DNA from: Cyanophora paradoxa
Taxonomy: Eukaryota; Glaucocystophyceae; Cyanophorales; Cyanophoraceae
DNA length: 64,000 nucleotides
Reading direction: 5' to 3'
NCBI GenBank assembly: GCA_004431415.1
Contig: QPMI01000058.1
Coordinates: forward strand, 124,001 to 188,000
Shown here in pieces: positions 1 through 10,449 of this stretch (position 1 is its first letter; each line of letters starts with the position of its first letter). Under the pieces are notes generated by a model, which saw only the letters and a list, made by a program, of their open reading frames with translations, did no database searches and was not told the DNA's origin. Position numbers and translations under genes: made by a program.

Positions 1-385
1 ATTACTAATTATAAATATTTTGGGGTCTTAAATATTACCCGAATTACATTAGTGTGAAAGGCACTGATCGCGATTCGCGATTCGCGACCGAAACGATCGC
101 AACCGTTGATGTCGGACTCACTGACTCAATCGGCCTCCTGTGTCACGTGCACAGAACCAATCGCCATCCCGCGAAAGCGATCGCAAGTTGATTCGCAATT
201 CCGAAACTTCGCGAGCTCACGCATTGAGTCACAGTGAGTCAGACGGTCTCAGACCTTCTTAGAAGCTAAAAAACAAAAACCTCAGATCAACCTTGAATGA
301 AGAACTGTCTCACCAAGAGTCAATGCGATATTCGATGAATGCCGATCGCGAGTAGAAATGCCGATGCCGGATCTGTGAATTCGAA
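1..385. other. Intergenic flank, no gene seen
   Basis: No coding exon is recognisable. The stretch contains overlapping GCGATTCGCG palindromes near 68-90 and several copies of the word GACTCA/TGAGTC on both strands. It ends where the 15-bp target-site duplication of the LINE begins. Confidence 0.5.
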
Positions 386-400
386 ATTCGAATCGCATGT
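386..400. repeat. LINE target-site duplication, 3' copy
   Basis: ATTCGAATCGCATGT, identical to 4837-4851. A T-run (plus strand) follows immediately, so on the element strand the A-tail abuts this copy. Confidence 0.8.
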
Positions 401-879
401 TTTTTTCAGGATAGCCCAATTCTTGGGCGATGATGTTATTTTCAGTTAGCTAACTTCATCGTATGCACTACCGGTTCGGACTGGGCCGAACTCTGGGTCA
501 GCTCATAACCTGTGGCCGCTACACAGGGATAGGCGCTTCGACGCTAACTAGAAGCGTTCAGGGTGGGGGAGAGCTTGGGCGGGGTGTCCTACTTGGGCTC
601 GCGTCGGCGGTGCGTGGTCTGTTGGGGGGGGTGGGGGGGTAGGGTGGGGTGGGGGGGTAGTACAGGCCTAGGGCGGTTGCACATCCCCCTATCTTTGGGC
701 GTGAGGGGCGCGGGGCGGGTGTCCCGGGGAGCCGGGATGGGGCTAGGTACGCAGGAGGGAGGTGAGCACGGGCTAAGTGGGGGCCCTGCGGGGCCGGGGC
801 TAAGGTGCGGGGCGAGTGGCGTGGGTGGCTTGAGCAGTGGTCGTGAGCGGGCGCCTGGCTTTGCTTCACAGAGCATACA

Positions 880-1046
880 GGACAGCTGAGTGTCTCACCC
901 TTAAAAGGAGAGCGAGGCCGTAGGGCCGCTCTCCGGGAGCGCCGTTGGCTGGCCGGGTCGCTTTGCTGGTGCCGCCGCGCCCGCCAGCATGCCCTCGGTT
1001 TTGCCCAGGTTGAGCGAGGAGCCGTTGTATTTCCCCGCTTTCTGAT
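880..1046 (-). pseudogene. Displaced 3' part of the LINE reverse transcriptase
   Basis: In the third minus frame this segment reads KAGKYNGSSLNLGKTEGM, the block that normally follows YADD by about 30 residues in LINE reverse transcriptases (ASG..LNLGKTE). It begins with the same 12 bases (CCGCTTTCTGAT on the plus strand, 1035-1046) at which the main ORF is broken (1966-1977). Skipping the intervening DNA joins the two parts in frame. A stop follows after ~50 residues, so the C-terminal part is lost or decayed. Confidence 0.7.
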
Positions 1047-1965
1047 GGCATCACTGAATTCGCACACACCGAGACAGTACAGCTAGTGATGTAACTGGGG
1101 TGTCTGACTGTGTCATGTCGAAAGGTAACAATTTAGGCTAAGGCGCAATGCTAGCCATCAGAAACCGGACAGGGTGGAGCTATTGTACTGAGGAAAGCGA
1201 CCTACACACACCTAGCAACGCTACTTACTCCTACCTAGAGAGCCAAATCAGGACAGAGCAACCATAACCCCCCCTCAAGACGTGGGAGCCTACAGGAGAG
1301 AACCCAGGTATAAGCGAGGATATGGGGTTGGAGCCGCGCAGCCTGAACTATAGCCCTCCATCTGATAGGGAAGATGCACACTAAGGGAACAAAGCCAGCT
1401 AACCCCAGGGAGGGCCGGAAACCGGAGCCCGTGAGAGCCCGGGTGAAAACCGGCGGGCGCACAGCGTCGCCAGCCGAGACCAGCAAGCTGTGCTCCTCGG
1501 CCGAGAGATACCTCCTCCAGCTGGCGCGCGTGCGCACGCGGAATCCGCTGCGGCGGGGGTTGGGAGGCCCCGGGCCGCCCGAGTGCTCAGAAGCACATCG
1601 CCTCGCCAGGAATCCAAGCATCTGTGCGGCCGCGACGCCCACGGCCGCGACGCGGGCGTGCACTCACACGACCGACGATCATCTGCGCGGGCGCAGCGCA
1701 GGTCGCCGACCCCATAGCCGCGGGCGGCCGATCGCTACCGCAGAGAAGTGCTTGGGCTGAACGAGAGAGCAGCTGCTAAAGCCGCCGCTGGTGTCCGCTG
1801 GAGTGGCTCGCCGAACCGACCCACGGAGCGGATTCCTAACGGACGCGCGGCTAACCAGCTAAAGGAGGGATGGAGGCGCCGCCGAGGCGATTCGCGGCAG
1901 CCGGAGAGGCGCCCAGCGGGCAGGAGCCCGCCACCTACTTTCTCTCCAGGTCGGGGTACGCGAAT
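1047..1965. mobile_element. 0.9-kb insertion nested in the LINE
   Basis: DNA bounded by the 12-bp direct repeat CCGCTTTCTGAT (1035-1046 and 1966-1977). The repeat reads like a target-site duplication, since removing the insert plus one copy restores the reverse-transcriptase frame. Near its ends are imperfect inverted sequences (ATTCGCACACACC at 1058-1070 against ATTCGCGTACCCC read on the minus strand from 1965). No transposase is visible. It is probably a non-autonomous DNA element, but the family is not recognised. Confidence 0.55.
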
Positions 1966-4648
1966 CCGCTTTCTGATACTTAGCTATGGTCTTCTTGACC
2001 GGGCGGCCCGGATCGGGGCTGCGGTGATCTATCTTGAGTGAGTGCGCTGCGTCGTCTGCATATTGGACTAGCTTGGATTCGATCCGGGGTTCTCGGGGGG
2101 CGGGTACACCGGTAATTTCCGGGTCGGCGAGGATGTCGCGTGTGGTGGGCTCCTGTTGCGTGTTGAAGAACATACAGGCGAACGGGTCGCCCTGAAGCGC
2201 GCTGCGTGTCACTGGGATAATGATGGGGAAGATGGTCCCGTTGATCATCAGTTTTGATCGCGCGCCTTTAGTGACGGCGCGGACGTCGGCTAGGAACTCC
2301 AGTGGGAATCCCTGCACTGCGAGGACGCGGAGTGCATAGAGGTGCTCCACACGGTCGTACGCTTTTTCGAAGTCGGTGTTCAGAATGACTACGTGCATGC
2401 CCTGCCGGTCCGCATGACGGATAACAGCTTGCATCTGCCAGACATTGTCTGAGCCACAGCGGTCCTGCATAAAGCCCGTCTGCACGCATGCGGGCATAAA
2501 GCTCGAGCTGATCGTGTGCTGGCATGCGGGTGCAATGCGCTTGGCTAGGACCGCCCCGAGTAGGCGGCGGTCTATTTGCAGGAGGGTGATCGGGCGCCAG
2601 TTCTGTATCTTATCGCGGTCGCCCTTCTTATAGAGCAGTTGAATCAGGCCCGTGCGCTGACGCTCGGAAAGGGTGCCCAGGGCCCGTGCGCAGTTATAGC
2701 TCTCCGTGACTATTGGGCCGAGGATGTCCCAGAACGTGAGATAGAATTTAACGGTGAGGCCGTCCTCGCCCGGCGCCGTTGACTTATTCATGTCTTTAAG
2801 GCATGTCTCGACTTCGCCGACCGTATAGGGGGCGCGCATCGGAGGGCACAAGTGCGGGGGCGCTGTGTCAGTGCAGCGGGAGAGGAGCTCCGCCTCCTCG
2901 TGGGAGAGGGGGTCCTCAGGCGTAAGGAGGTAGGCAGCGCGGAGCTTGGCCACCACCGCCGGGAAAGCCTCGGCGGCTTCCGGGGTCACGTCCACCGGGC
3001 CCGAGGGCCCTGTGGTCGTCCTCGGGCGAGCGTCGTCCGGCTCAGACCCCGATGCATGCGAGCGAGCGCCGTCTGGCTCAGACCCCGCGGGTGTAGCTGG
3101 GCGAGCATGGGAATGCTCTTGCGCCCGTGGAACTGGCGGAGCCGGCGGGTCCGACCGCAGCGGCTGGGGCTGCGGCGGGGTCGCCGGGAGGTCGGGGGGG
3201 AGCGGGTGCTGGGCCGCGAGGAGCTCGGTGTAGTATGCGCAGGCGTAGGCCGCCATGTCCTCCTCCGTCGTCGCCGCGGGGGTACCCTCGCTAGGGGGGT
3301 ACGGCTGTAGGGAGCGCATGCGGTTGTTAGCCGAGGAGTACTTGATGTGGCGGGCTAGGTCCGGGGGGACGGTGTGCGCGTGCGCTAGGGAGCGCTCTAG
3401 GTGCTTGCGGGAGCTAAGAGCGGCGTCGGCGGCGTCAAGCGCGGCTTCCTGAACGGCGAGGTAGCCCATGTCGGCGATGACGTAGTCTTCTTCGGTAGTG
3501 TTGAGCTCGGCGTCTTGGAGCGCCTGTTCCGCGTCGCGCCAGAGGCCTGCAATCGTATCGCGCGCTTCGCGGCGGGCCGAGTCAGCGTGCGGGCGGGAGT
3601 GGCGGGCGATCTCTCTGTATTCGGCGAAGAGGTCATCGAGCCAGCGTTGCCAGTCTGCGGTGTTACGGGCCGGCTGGCGCGGGAGCGCGGCTGCCGTGAT
3701 CTTCCGGACTTCCCTCTGGAAGTCGGGCAGGCGAAGGACGCTATCGAGGAGCCGGAAGCGGGACTTGCGGGGCTCCAGCACGGCGTCGGTGTGCAGGCGC
3801 GCGTAGACGGCGTCGTGGTCGGGGCGTGGGGCCGCTCCCGCCGTGCGCAGGATGCCGACGCGTTCTGCGGCTACGCACAGATCAGCTGAGAGGAAGACGT
3901 GGTCGAGGCGCGCCGCGTTCTGGTCGAAGCGGTTCGTCTTGCGGTGCCATCGCGTGTAGATGCGGTCACGGGGGCGCCGGCGCCGGTGCTCATCGAACAG
4001 GTTCAGGTCTGCGAGGAGAGTTTTCCAGTGCCCGAACGGGGGCGGGGCACCGGCGCGGCGCCGGCTTTCTAGGTGCGGGAGTGCGTAGGCGTTGAGATCG
4101 CCTCCGAGGATGAGGGCGTCATCCGGGGGGATCGCCAGGGAGTCGATCGCTAGTGCTGCGCCCTCCGTGAGGCGCTTCTGCGAGGCAACGTCGTTAGGCG
4201 CGTATATACAGATGATATGGTACGCGTTCGTATCGCTCTCTAGGCGCAGGACTGTGAGGTCGTGCGGCGCGACGCCGGGCGTGGGGGGGAGGGGGACGAG
4301 CGTCGCTGTCGTTCCCGGGAGAGCCGGGATGTTCTTGCGGACGAGGAAGCCCGTTCCTCTGCTCCAGATGTTGGGTTTGAGCTCTGCGGCCGGTGGAATG
4401 AACACTCGCCAGGCGGAGTCGATGCGCTGGGCGAAGTGCGCGATCTGGCGCGGGCGGAGTCGGTGGTCTATGATGCCGAGGACGTCGACTTTGGTGCGTT
4501 TGAGCCAGCCTGCGAGCCAGATGCGGCGAGAGATGCCTGCGAGGCTTTCGACATTCAAAAAGGCGACCGTGAGGAGAGGACGGGACGTCGGGGCGTCCTG
4601 GGGCGCTTCCGACGTGGTCGCCGCCTCTTTGGCGGGACTTGCCGCCAT
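1859..4648 (-). pseudogene. LINE ORF: AP endonuclease + reverse transcriptase, interrupted
   Basis: A 929-residue open frame. Residues ~25-285 are an exonuclease-endonuclease-phosphatase (APE) domain: an LNVES start, GGDLNA near 185, an LDHVF block and DHDAV near 276 carry the catalytic Asp/Asn/His positions. Residues ~600-870 are a reverse transcriptase: the KFYLTFWDILGP block, KKGDRDKIQNWRPI, NTDFEKAYDRV (first catalytic Asp), a QGDP block and YADD at ~863-866. Pro/Ala-rich sequence links the domains. The frame leaves the RT at a KYQKA motif near 1975, where an insertion starts; the last ~30 residues are encoded by the insert and are not native. The matching continuation of the RT lies at 880-1046. 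The domain order and the W/G block after domain 0 resemble L1/Tx1-type elements. Confidence 0.85.
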
Positions 4649-4836
4649 GGGAAGGCGGCTGGGCGGCTGGGGGAGGCTGCAGCTCGCGTTCGGTTGAACT
4701 AAGCTACAGAGCGTCGGCCGCGCGAGTTTTGGGACCAGCCACGTGCAGTGCTAGCAGGCACCCGCGTTTGGGAAGCCCCACTGCGCCGGCTTACTCGCTC
4801 GCGGGCCTTCGCTCAATTTTCCGGGGTACCGGAATC

Positions 4837-4851
4837 ATTCGAATCGCATGT
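4837..4851. repeat. LINE target-site duplication, 5' copy
   Basis: Second exact copy of the 15-mer found at 386-400; it marks the 5' end of the minus-strand LINE. Confidence 0.8.
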
Positions 4852-4869
4852 ATATATAGATATTTGATT

Positions 4870-5582
4870 TATTTTTTTTGAGAGACTACGGTGGGGCGAA
4901 CCCCCCGTAGGTAGTGATATTAAAGACAACAAAGCAATCACAAATCAAAGATACAGTAAACTAGCACAAAATATATACAGAATCAAGAGGGATCACGAGA
5001 AGGGACACGATCAGAAGAACGCAAAAGATAAGGAGAACGAGCACGAGGAGAAGGAGTAGAAGAGCTCAAGGGCGTCGATGCAGAAGTACTAGTCACACTA
5101 GAACGACGAGGAGCACGGGACGCAGCAAATAAGGAGAACGAGCACGAGGAACTACAGTCGAAGACGAAGATCTAGACGAAGACGACAAGACAGAGCTAAC
5201 AGCAGAACTAGAAGACGTAGTCGCAGGAGGCAAAGGCGGTAGAACAGTAGGAGAGGCGAAACGTAGGACACCACTAGAGGGGAAAGTCGAAGCTGGCGGA
5301 GTGTCTAAACGGAATCGAGATTGTAGAGTTGGTAAAACAATGGACGGCTGAAGACTAATCTGAGGAACTGGGGACGACACGAGGAAAGGGGCAGAGCTCG
5401 GGTGCAGACTCGGAATCGGCAGTATAAGAGGAGGGGCGAAACGCAAGCCAGTAGTGACAGGGAAGGCAGACGATGGGGCTGAACCAGGCGGGAGAGGCAA
5501 ATATAGCGAAGTAGAAGAGAGAGAAGGGTACACACGAGGAACGTCACCATACACAAAATACTCGCTGCCAAAAACTATACGG
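4870..5582 (-). mobile_element. 713-bp A-tailed short retroposon
   Basis: Flanked by the exact 13-bp direct repeat TAGATATTTGATT (4857-4869 and 5583-5595). Read on the minus strand, the unit ends with a strong hairpin closed by a TTCG tetraloop (4889-4913) and then CTCTCAAAAAAAATA next to the duplication. A 3' stem-loop plus A-tail is the layout of a non-LTR retroposon mobilised in trans by a LINE, and the neighbouring LINE also ends in hairpin + A-run. The body contains a 153-residue Pro/Ser-rich open frame (5554-5093) without a recognisable domain, and a 22-bp internal duplication (5028-5049 and 5129-5150). It could be a SINE-like element or a processed gene copy. Confidence 0.6.
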
Positions 5583-5807
5583 TAGATATTTGATTACGTG
5601 TATATAAAATTTACAATTGCGAATATATAGATATACCGGACAAAACTTCAATTTTAATTTGGTACGTTTACGTACGTATAAGTATGTAAAATATATATAA
5701 AAGCCTATTAATGTGTGCATTAATAATAGCTATAATAGCTGGCGCGCATTGATTATGTGTTTAACGGACCAATAATAACGGCAGCCCCCGCAGTGCTGGT
5801 GTCTAGA

Positions 5808-5968
5808 GACTGTGGCCGGTAATTCACCAAAAACATAAAATAATAGCGGTACTGGTATCCGGCCGGATTCTTTGATTTACTCCGCGCTAGACTGTGGCCG
5901 GTAATTCACCAAAAACATAAAATAATAGCGGTACTGGTATCCGGAATCCGGATTCTTTGATTTACTCC
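5808..5968. repeat. Tandem ~81-bp duplication with dispersed motif
   Basis: Two adjacent copies (5808-5889 and 5890-5968), differing by a few bases and a small indel. Each begins with CTGTGGCCGGTAATTCACC followed by an A-run. The same start recurs at 18760-18785 and 19493-19520, and shorter pieces at ~28377 and ~44428, so it is a dispersed repeat of this genome. Confidence 0.8.
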
Positions 5969-6936
5969 GATCCGAGGCTCGTTGCCGCATGATGTTAGTC
6001 CGCAGTGACTCCGCACTGACTCCGGTCCGCAGCCTGGCCGCAGTGGCAGCCACCGGCACTGCGGCGCCGGCAGGCCGGCCCGGCCGCCGGCCCGCGGCCC
6101 GCGCCGCCCGGGCGGCCGCGCGCGGCCCGGCGGATCCCGCAGCCGCTGCCAGTGAGCATCCGATCATCATGGCATCCCGGGCCCCGGGAGTCCCGGAGTC
6201 CCGGGCCTCCGAGGCTCCCGGCCCCCGCGGCCGGGCGCCCCGGCCTCCCGGCATTCCGCGGGGGAATCCCGGCCCGGATCGGCCCGGCGACGGGGATCCG
6301 GACTCTGGGAGTCCGGACTCGGACTCGGGATCGCCGGCGGGCGCGCGCGCGCGCGGCATGCGTACGCGTGCGCGGCGCCGGGCGGTGCGCCGTACGCGTA
6401 CGTGCGGCGCCGGCGCGCGCGCGCGCGCGCGGCCCGGCGGGCCCGTGCCGCCGTGCGCCGCAGACTGCCCGCAGTGCCCGGTCCGCGCCGGCGACGGGCC
6501 ATGACTCATGACAAATGACTCATGATCGATTTCTTACTCGAGCTCAGTGAGTAAAACCTTCATAACAGACGTCGACGTCATATGCATGAACCTAACTAAA
6601 CTAAGCCTAAACCAGAGTGCCACGCGTACGGTGGGGCTTCACGCCAGGCGCCGGCCTAGGCCATGCATGGTCAGCTGCAGCCTGGCAGCGCTAGCGACGC
6701 CCCCACCGCGGCGGCGCGCGCGGCCTGCTATAGCTAGTAGGCTGCAGGCTACTCGAGCTCATACATAGGGTCGAACCAGCTGCGCCCCCCCCCCCCCCCC
6801 CCCACCCCCCCACCCCTCCCCTCCCCCCCCCGCCCCCCCTCCCCTCCTCCTCTTCTCCCCCCCCCCTCGCCCCCCCCAAAGGGGGCCACTAGTATTCGAT
6901 TCATTATTCGATTCAGCTGTCGAATTAGAAGATCAA
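5969..6936. other. GC-palindrome block and C-rich tract, no gene
   Basis: From about 6000 to 6500 the sequence is a dense run of short GC palindromes (CCGG, GGCC, CGCG, CCCGGG) with alternating CG steps at 6346-6432. From 6781 to 6880 the plus strand is almost pure pyrimidine with long C runs. Long open frames cross the GC block on both strands, but they are consequences of base composition and match nothing I recognise. Confidence 0.6.
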
Positions 6937-9900
6937 TTAGATGTCGAACTTGCCGTTCTGCACCTCAATAAGCTCAACCTTGTAGCCTGCGCGGCGCGGG
7001 GCGCGGTCAGGGTACCGGTACAGGGCGGAGCAGGGTCGGCCGGGGTACGGGCGGCCACCGTCGGGGTCCTCGACGAAGGCGATGACGGTCGTGCCGTGCT
7101 TCATCGGGCCTGTACCCCGTCCGTTTTTTTGAGAGGGGGAGGGGGACCGGGGCCAGCAGCAGGGGAAGCGTAGTATATATACATATAGCGTACCCGGCTC
7201 GCGGATGACCTTGCCACCGGCAGCACGAATCGCGTCGCAGCTGCGGGCCGGGGGCGGGGGGAGGGGGGGCGGCCACGGGTTACTCGCGATGCAATCGGGC
7301 GCGGAAAGAGGGGGAGCCCTCCAGGGCCGGGCCGTGTGCGCAGTCTAGCCGCCCGGGACGGGCTACAGTGCAAGCCGGCTTGCCCTTTCTTCAGAGCTAA
7401 GAGAAAAGCTTCTTTAGGTGGCTTAGGTGTGACGGTCTAGAGTTGATAAGAACACCGAGTGCCGGGAAGAGCCTATAGCTAGGCACGCGTGCCGGGCACG
7501 GCCTAGCTATAGCCTCGACTCTACCGCCGCACCCAAGCCGGCTTAGGCTATCCCTGTGCGCGTTATCTTAGGTTATCCCCTTACGCGCGGCCACCTTACT
7601 AAAGTTAGGCTATCCCCTTGGGCTATCTATCCTTCCGGGACCAGAATCATGAATCGCGCACGCGGCACGGATGTCGGATGTCGCAAGGGCGACGTGCCCG
7701 AACCTGGGGGGGGGGGGGGGGGGGGGGGGGAAGAGCCCGTAAGCTAGGGGGGGGGGGGGCGAGGCGGGGGTTCGGACCCCGTGCCCAGGTCGTAGCTCGA
7801 CGTGTCCCAGTTGTGCGTCAGCTCCAGCGCGCTATGCGTCTCCTGCAGGGGGAAAACTCAAAAAAGAGTCAGCCGGGGGGGGGGGGGGGGGAACGGGGTA
7901 CGACGCGCCTCGGGGCCGTAGCCGACGAAAGTGAGGGTGAACTTGCCGGAGGGGTAGTCCTACGAAAAAAGTTGGCGCCGGGGCGCGCAGAGTGCCGGCA
8001 GAGGAGACGCCGCGGCGGGGCGGGGCGGGGCGGGGCGGGGCGGACTAGCCGTCTGGCTAGCCGCCTGGCTAGACTCCGGGGCGCGGAACTAGCCGCCTGG
8101 CTAGCCTCCGGGGCGCGGAACTAGCCGCTGATCAACCCCAGGGCGGGGCGGGGCGGGGTGGTGCGGGGCAGGGCGGGGCGGGGCGAGGCGGGGCGGGGCG
8201 GAGGCGGGGGCGAGGCGGGGCGGGGGGAAAGGCGGTCCTTGCTGCTGAACGGGGGGGGGGGGGGGGGGGCTGAGGGTGGAGGGGGGGGGAAGGGGGTAAG
8301 GCGGGCCTTGCTGCTGAACGGGGGGGGGGGGGGGGGCTGGGGGTGGAGGGGGGGGGGAAGGGGGGGGAAGGGGGTAAGGGTGGGGGGGGGGGGGGGAGTG
8401 GGGGAGGGGGACGCGCCTTGCTGCGCAGCAGCTTCATCCCGAGGATATCGGTGTAGAACTTGACCGAACGTTCCAAGTCCCCGACCTGGGTACGAAGTAT
8501 TTGAAGGGGGGGGGGGGCACGGGGGGGTAGATGGGCGAACCCGGAGCATGGTGTGGAGGAAGGGCTGCGGGTCTGAGCAGAGGGGAAAACCCGGTCGGGC
8601 ATGGGTACAAAGGAAAGCAGGGGTACACGGGCGCGGGGAAGACGGGTCGGGGTACCCCCACTCACTCTTCTTCTCGATGAGCTCAATCTTGTAGCCTGCG
8701 CAGCGCGGCGCGGGGCGCGGTCAGGGTACAGGGCGGAGCAGGGTCGGCCGGGGTACGGGCGGCCACCGTCGGGGTCCTCGACGAAGGCGATGACGGTCGT
8801 GCCGTGCTTCATCGGGCCTGCACCCCCCCCCCCCCCCCGGTCGGGGGAGGGTAGAGGGTAGAGGGGTCGGGGGGGGGGGTAGGGCGAGAGCAGGGAAGAA
8901 AGAGGGGCGGGAAGCCAAGCGGCCAAGGGGGGAGGGGGGGGAGGGGGAGCTTCCAGAAGAAGGGAAGCGGGAAGGAGGGACGGGAAGGGGGGGTACGGGC
9001 AAACCCGGCTCGCGGGTGACTTTGCCTCCGGCGGCGCGGATCGCGTCGCAGCTGCGGGGACTCGTTCAGCCGGCGGCAGCGTACCCCCCCCCCCCGACGC
9101 CACCAGGGGAGCGAGGGGGTACGCACGTCTTGTAGATGTTCTCGGTAGAGAGGGCAATGTGTCCGTAGCTGCGGAGCCGGCGCGGCGCGGCGCGGCGCGG
9201 CGGGCGTGGGCGGGGGCGGGGCGGCCGGGCCGGCGGGCGGAGTCGAGCGCAAAGTAGCTTAGTAGTGCAAGGCGCACGCACCCGGCGCCGATGTCGTACT
9301 TGTTGACTCCGTAGTTGTATGTGAGCTCCAGCGCCGTGTTGCCCTCCTCTTCCGGCCCGAAGCCCAGGAACTGCGGTCCGGCGTTTGCGCGGCGGCGCGG
9401 CGCGGGCGGCACCGCGAGCGCGGCGGCCGGGAGCGGGAGCGGGAGCGGCGGGCGGCGGCGCACCGCGAGAGTGAACTGGCCGTCCGGATAGTCCTGCGAG
9501 GCAGGGCCCGTAAGCTAGACAGAGGCGGCGCGGCGCGGCGCGGCGGGCGCGGCAAGGGCGGGCTCGCCTTCTGGCGGAGGAGCTTCATGCCGATGATCTC
9601 CGTGTAGAACTGGATGGATCGCTCGAGGTTTCCGACCCGCAGCATCGTGTGCAGCACGCGCCTCGACGAGTCCGCTGGTTCCGGTAGTCAGCCCGGGCGC
9701 GCGCGCGTGCCGCTGTCGAGTGGCTCGGCGCGCACCGGCCGGCTGCTGCTTCTCCTGGACGGCGGAGGCGACGGCGTCGAAGCGCGGCGGCGCCTGGGCG
9801 ACGAAGCGCGCCGGCCGCGACGGCGCCGCGGCGAAGGCGGCGCGGCTCCCGAGGAAGGCCGACTCCGCGGCCGAGCGGCGGCAGCCGGTTCCGGCGCGGG

Positions 9901-10051
9901 TAGAGGCATGAACGAGGCCGCGAGCCGCGAGGCGGACCGGGGCCTGAGCGCCGCTCGGGCCGTCAGCCGCTGCGGCACCGAGCGACGAGCATCGACACAC
10001 CCGAACATCGGAAGCCCACGCCACGGGGCACACTGCGAACGCAGCCGACAT
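6937..10051 (-). CDS. GLO1: Glyoxalase I (lactoylglutathione lyase), two-domain
   Basis: Converts the methylglyoxal-glutathione hemithioacetal to S-lactoylglutathione. The protein has an Ala/Arg-rich leader of ~105 residues from ATG 10051 (probably plastid or mitochondrial targeting) and then two vicinal-oxygen-chelate domains. Domain 1 exons: [19 protein letters not shown] (~9657-9565), YPDGQFTLA (~9500), [19 protein letters not shown] (~9385), [14 protein letters not shown] (~9165), [16 protein letters not shown] (~9055), [18 protein letters not shown] (~8815), YKIELIEKK (~8695). Domain 2: [20 protein letters not shown] (~8485), [16 protein letters not shown] (~7950), [20 protein letters not shown] (~7850), [11 protein letters not shown] (~7705), then the same last three exons to NGKFDI and stop. 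Both domains keep the metal-site glutamates (ALELTHN/ALELTYN, IELIE/VELIE). Introns start GTGCG or GTACCCC and contain G/C homopolymers. The gene is divergent from the secreted-repeat gene at 10450. Exon edges are inferred. Confidence 0.85.
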
Positions 10052-10449
10052 CTCCAGCCGGTGGCAGCAGCTGATCGGTATCAGTGCAAATTCCAGCGAA
10101 CGTAACGGTATACCCCTGCAACTTTTTGCAAGCTTTCAAGGTCGATCTATTGCATCCGACCAACCTCACGATCGCGATATCGATCAGCTTGCAAGTTGCA
10201 ATTGGCAACAACGGCAAGCTGAAGCCTCTGTACATGTCTTAGCCGCTGAGCCTGCAGCGCTAGCTGATTTCCTGTCTTCCGCTCATGATCAGCGGCTGCG
10301 CATGCATGGCCATGGGAAGTTTAAGCTGCTTAAAGCTTCATGATCACAGCTGCAGCTGATCATGATCATGATCTACAGCACTGCGGCAACGGACTCGTGC
10401 ACGTGTGCGCAGCGACTGGAACGTATACGTATATATGCTTCTCCAAGTC

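Larger units (their letters stand above)
401..4836 (-). mobile_element. LINE (APE-RT non-LTR retrotransposon)
   Basis: A minus-strand non-LTR retrotransposon of about 4.4 kb. The limits are set by a 15-bp exact direct repeat, ATTCGAATCGCATGT, at 386-400 and 4837-4851. The element ends (minus strand) in a run of A residues directly against the 386-400 copy, which is the arrangement expected for target-primed reverse transcription. A perfect stem-loop (GCCCAA-GAA-TTGGGC on the element strand, 414-428) lies just upstream of the tail; such 3' hairpins are recognised by the reverse transcriptase in some LINE families. The element encodes an endonuclease plus reverse transcriptase but is inactive as it stands, because a ~0.93-kb insertion at 1047-1977 cuts the RT frame and the 3' third is decayed. 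The target-site duplication is still exact, so the insertion is not very old. Confidence 0.85.

Noticed and set aside
5877-6509. Open frames of 171-210 codons on both strands over the GC block
   Set aside because: Sequence is chained GC palindromes; proteins are Ala/Arg/Gly/Pro only, overlap on opposite strands and match no family.
8132-9463. 443-codon minus-strand open frame
   Set aside because: It reads through several glyoxalase introns; only short parts are true exons and they lie in different frames.
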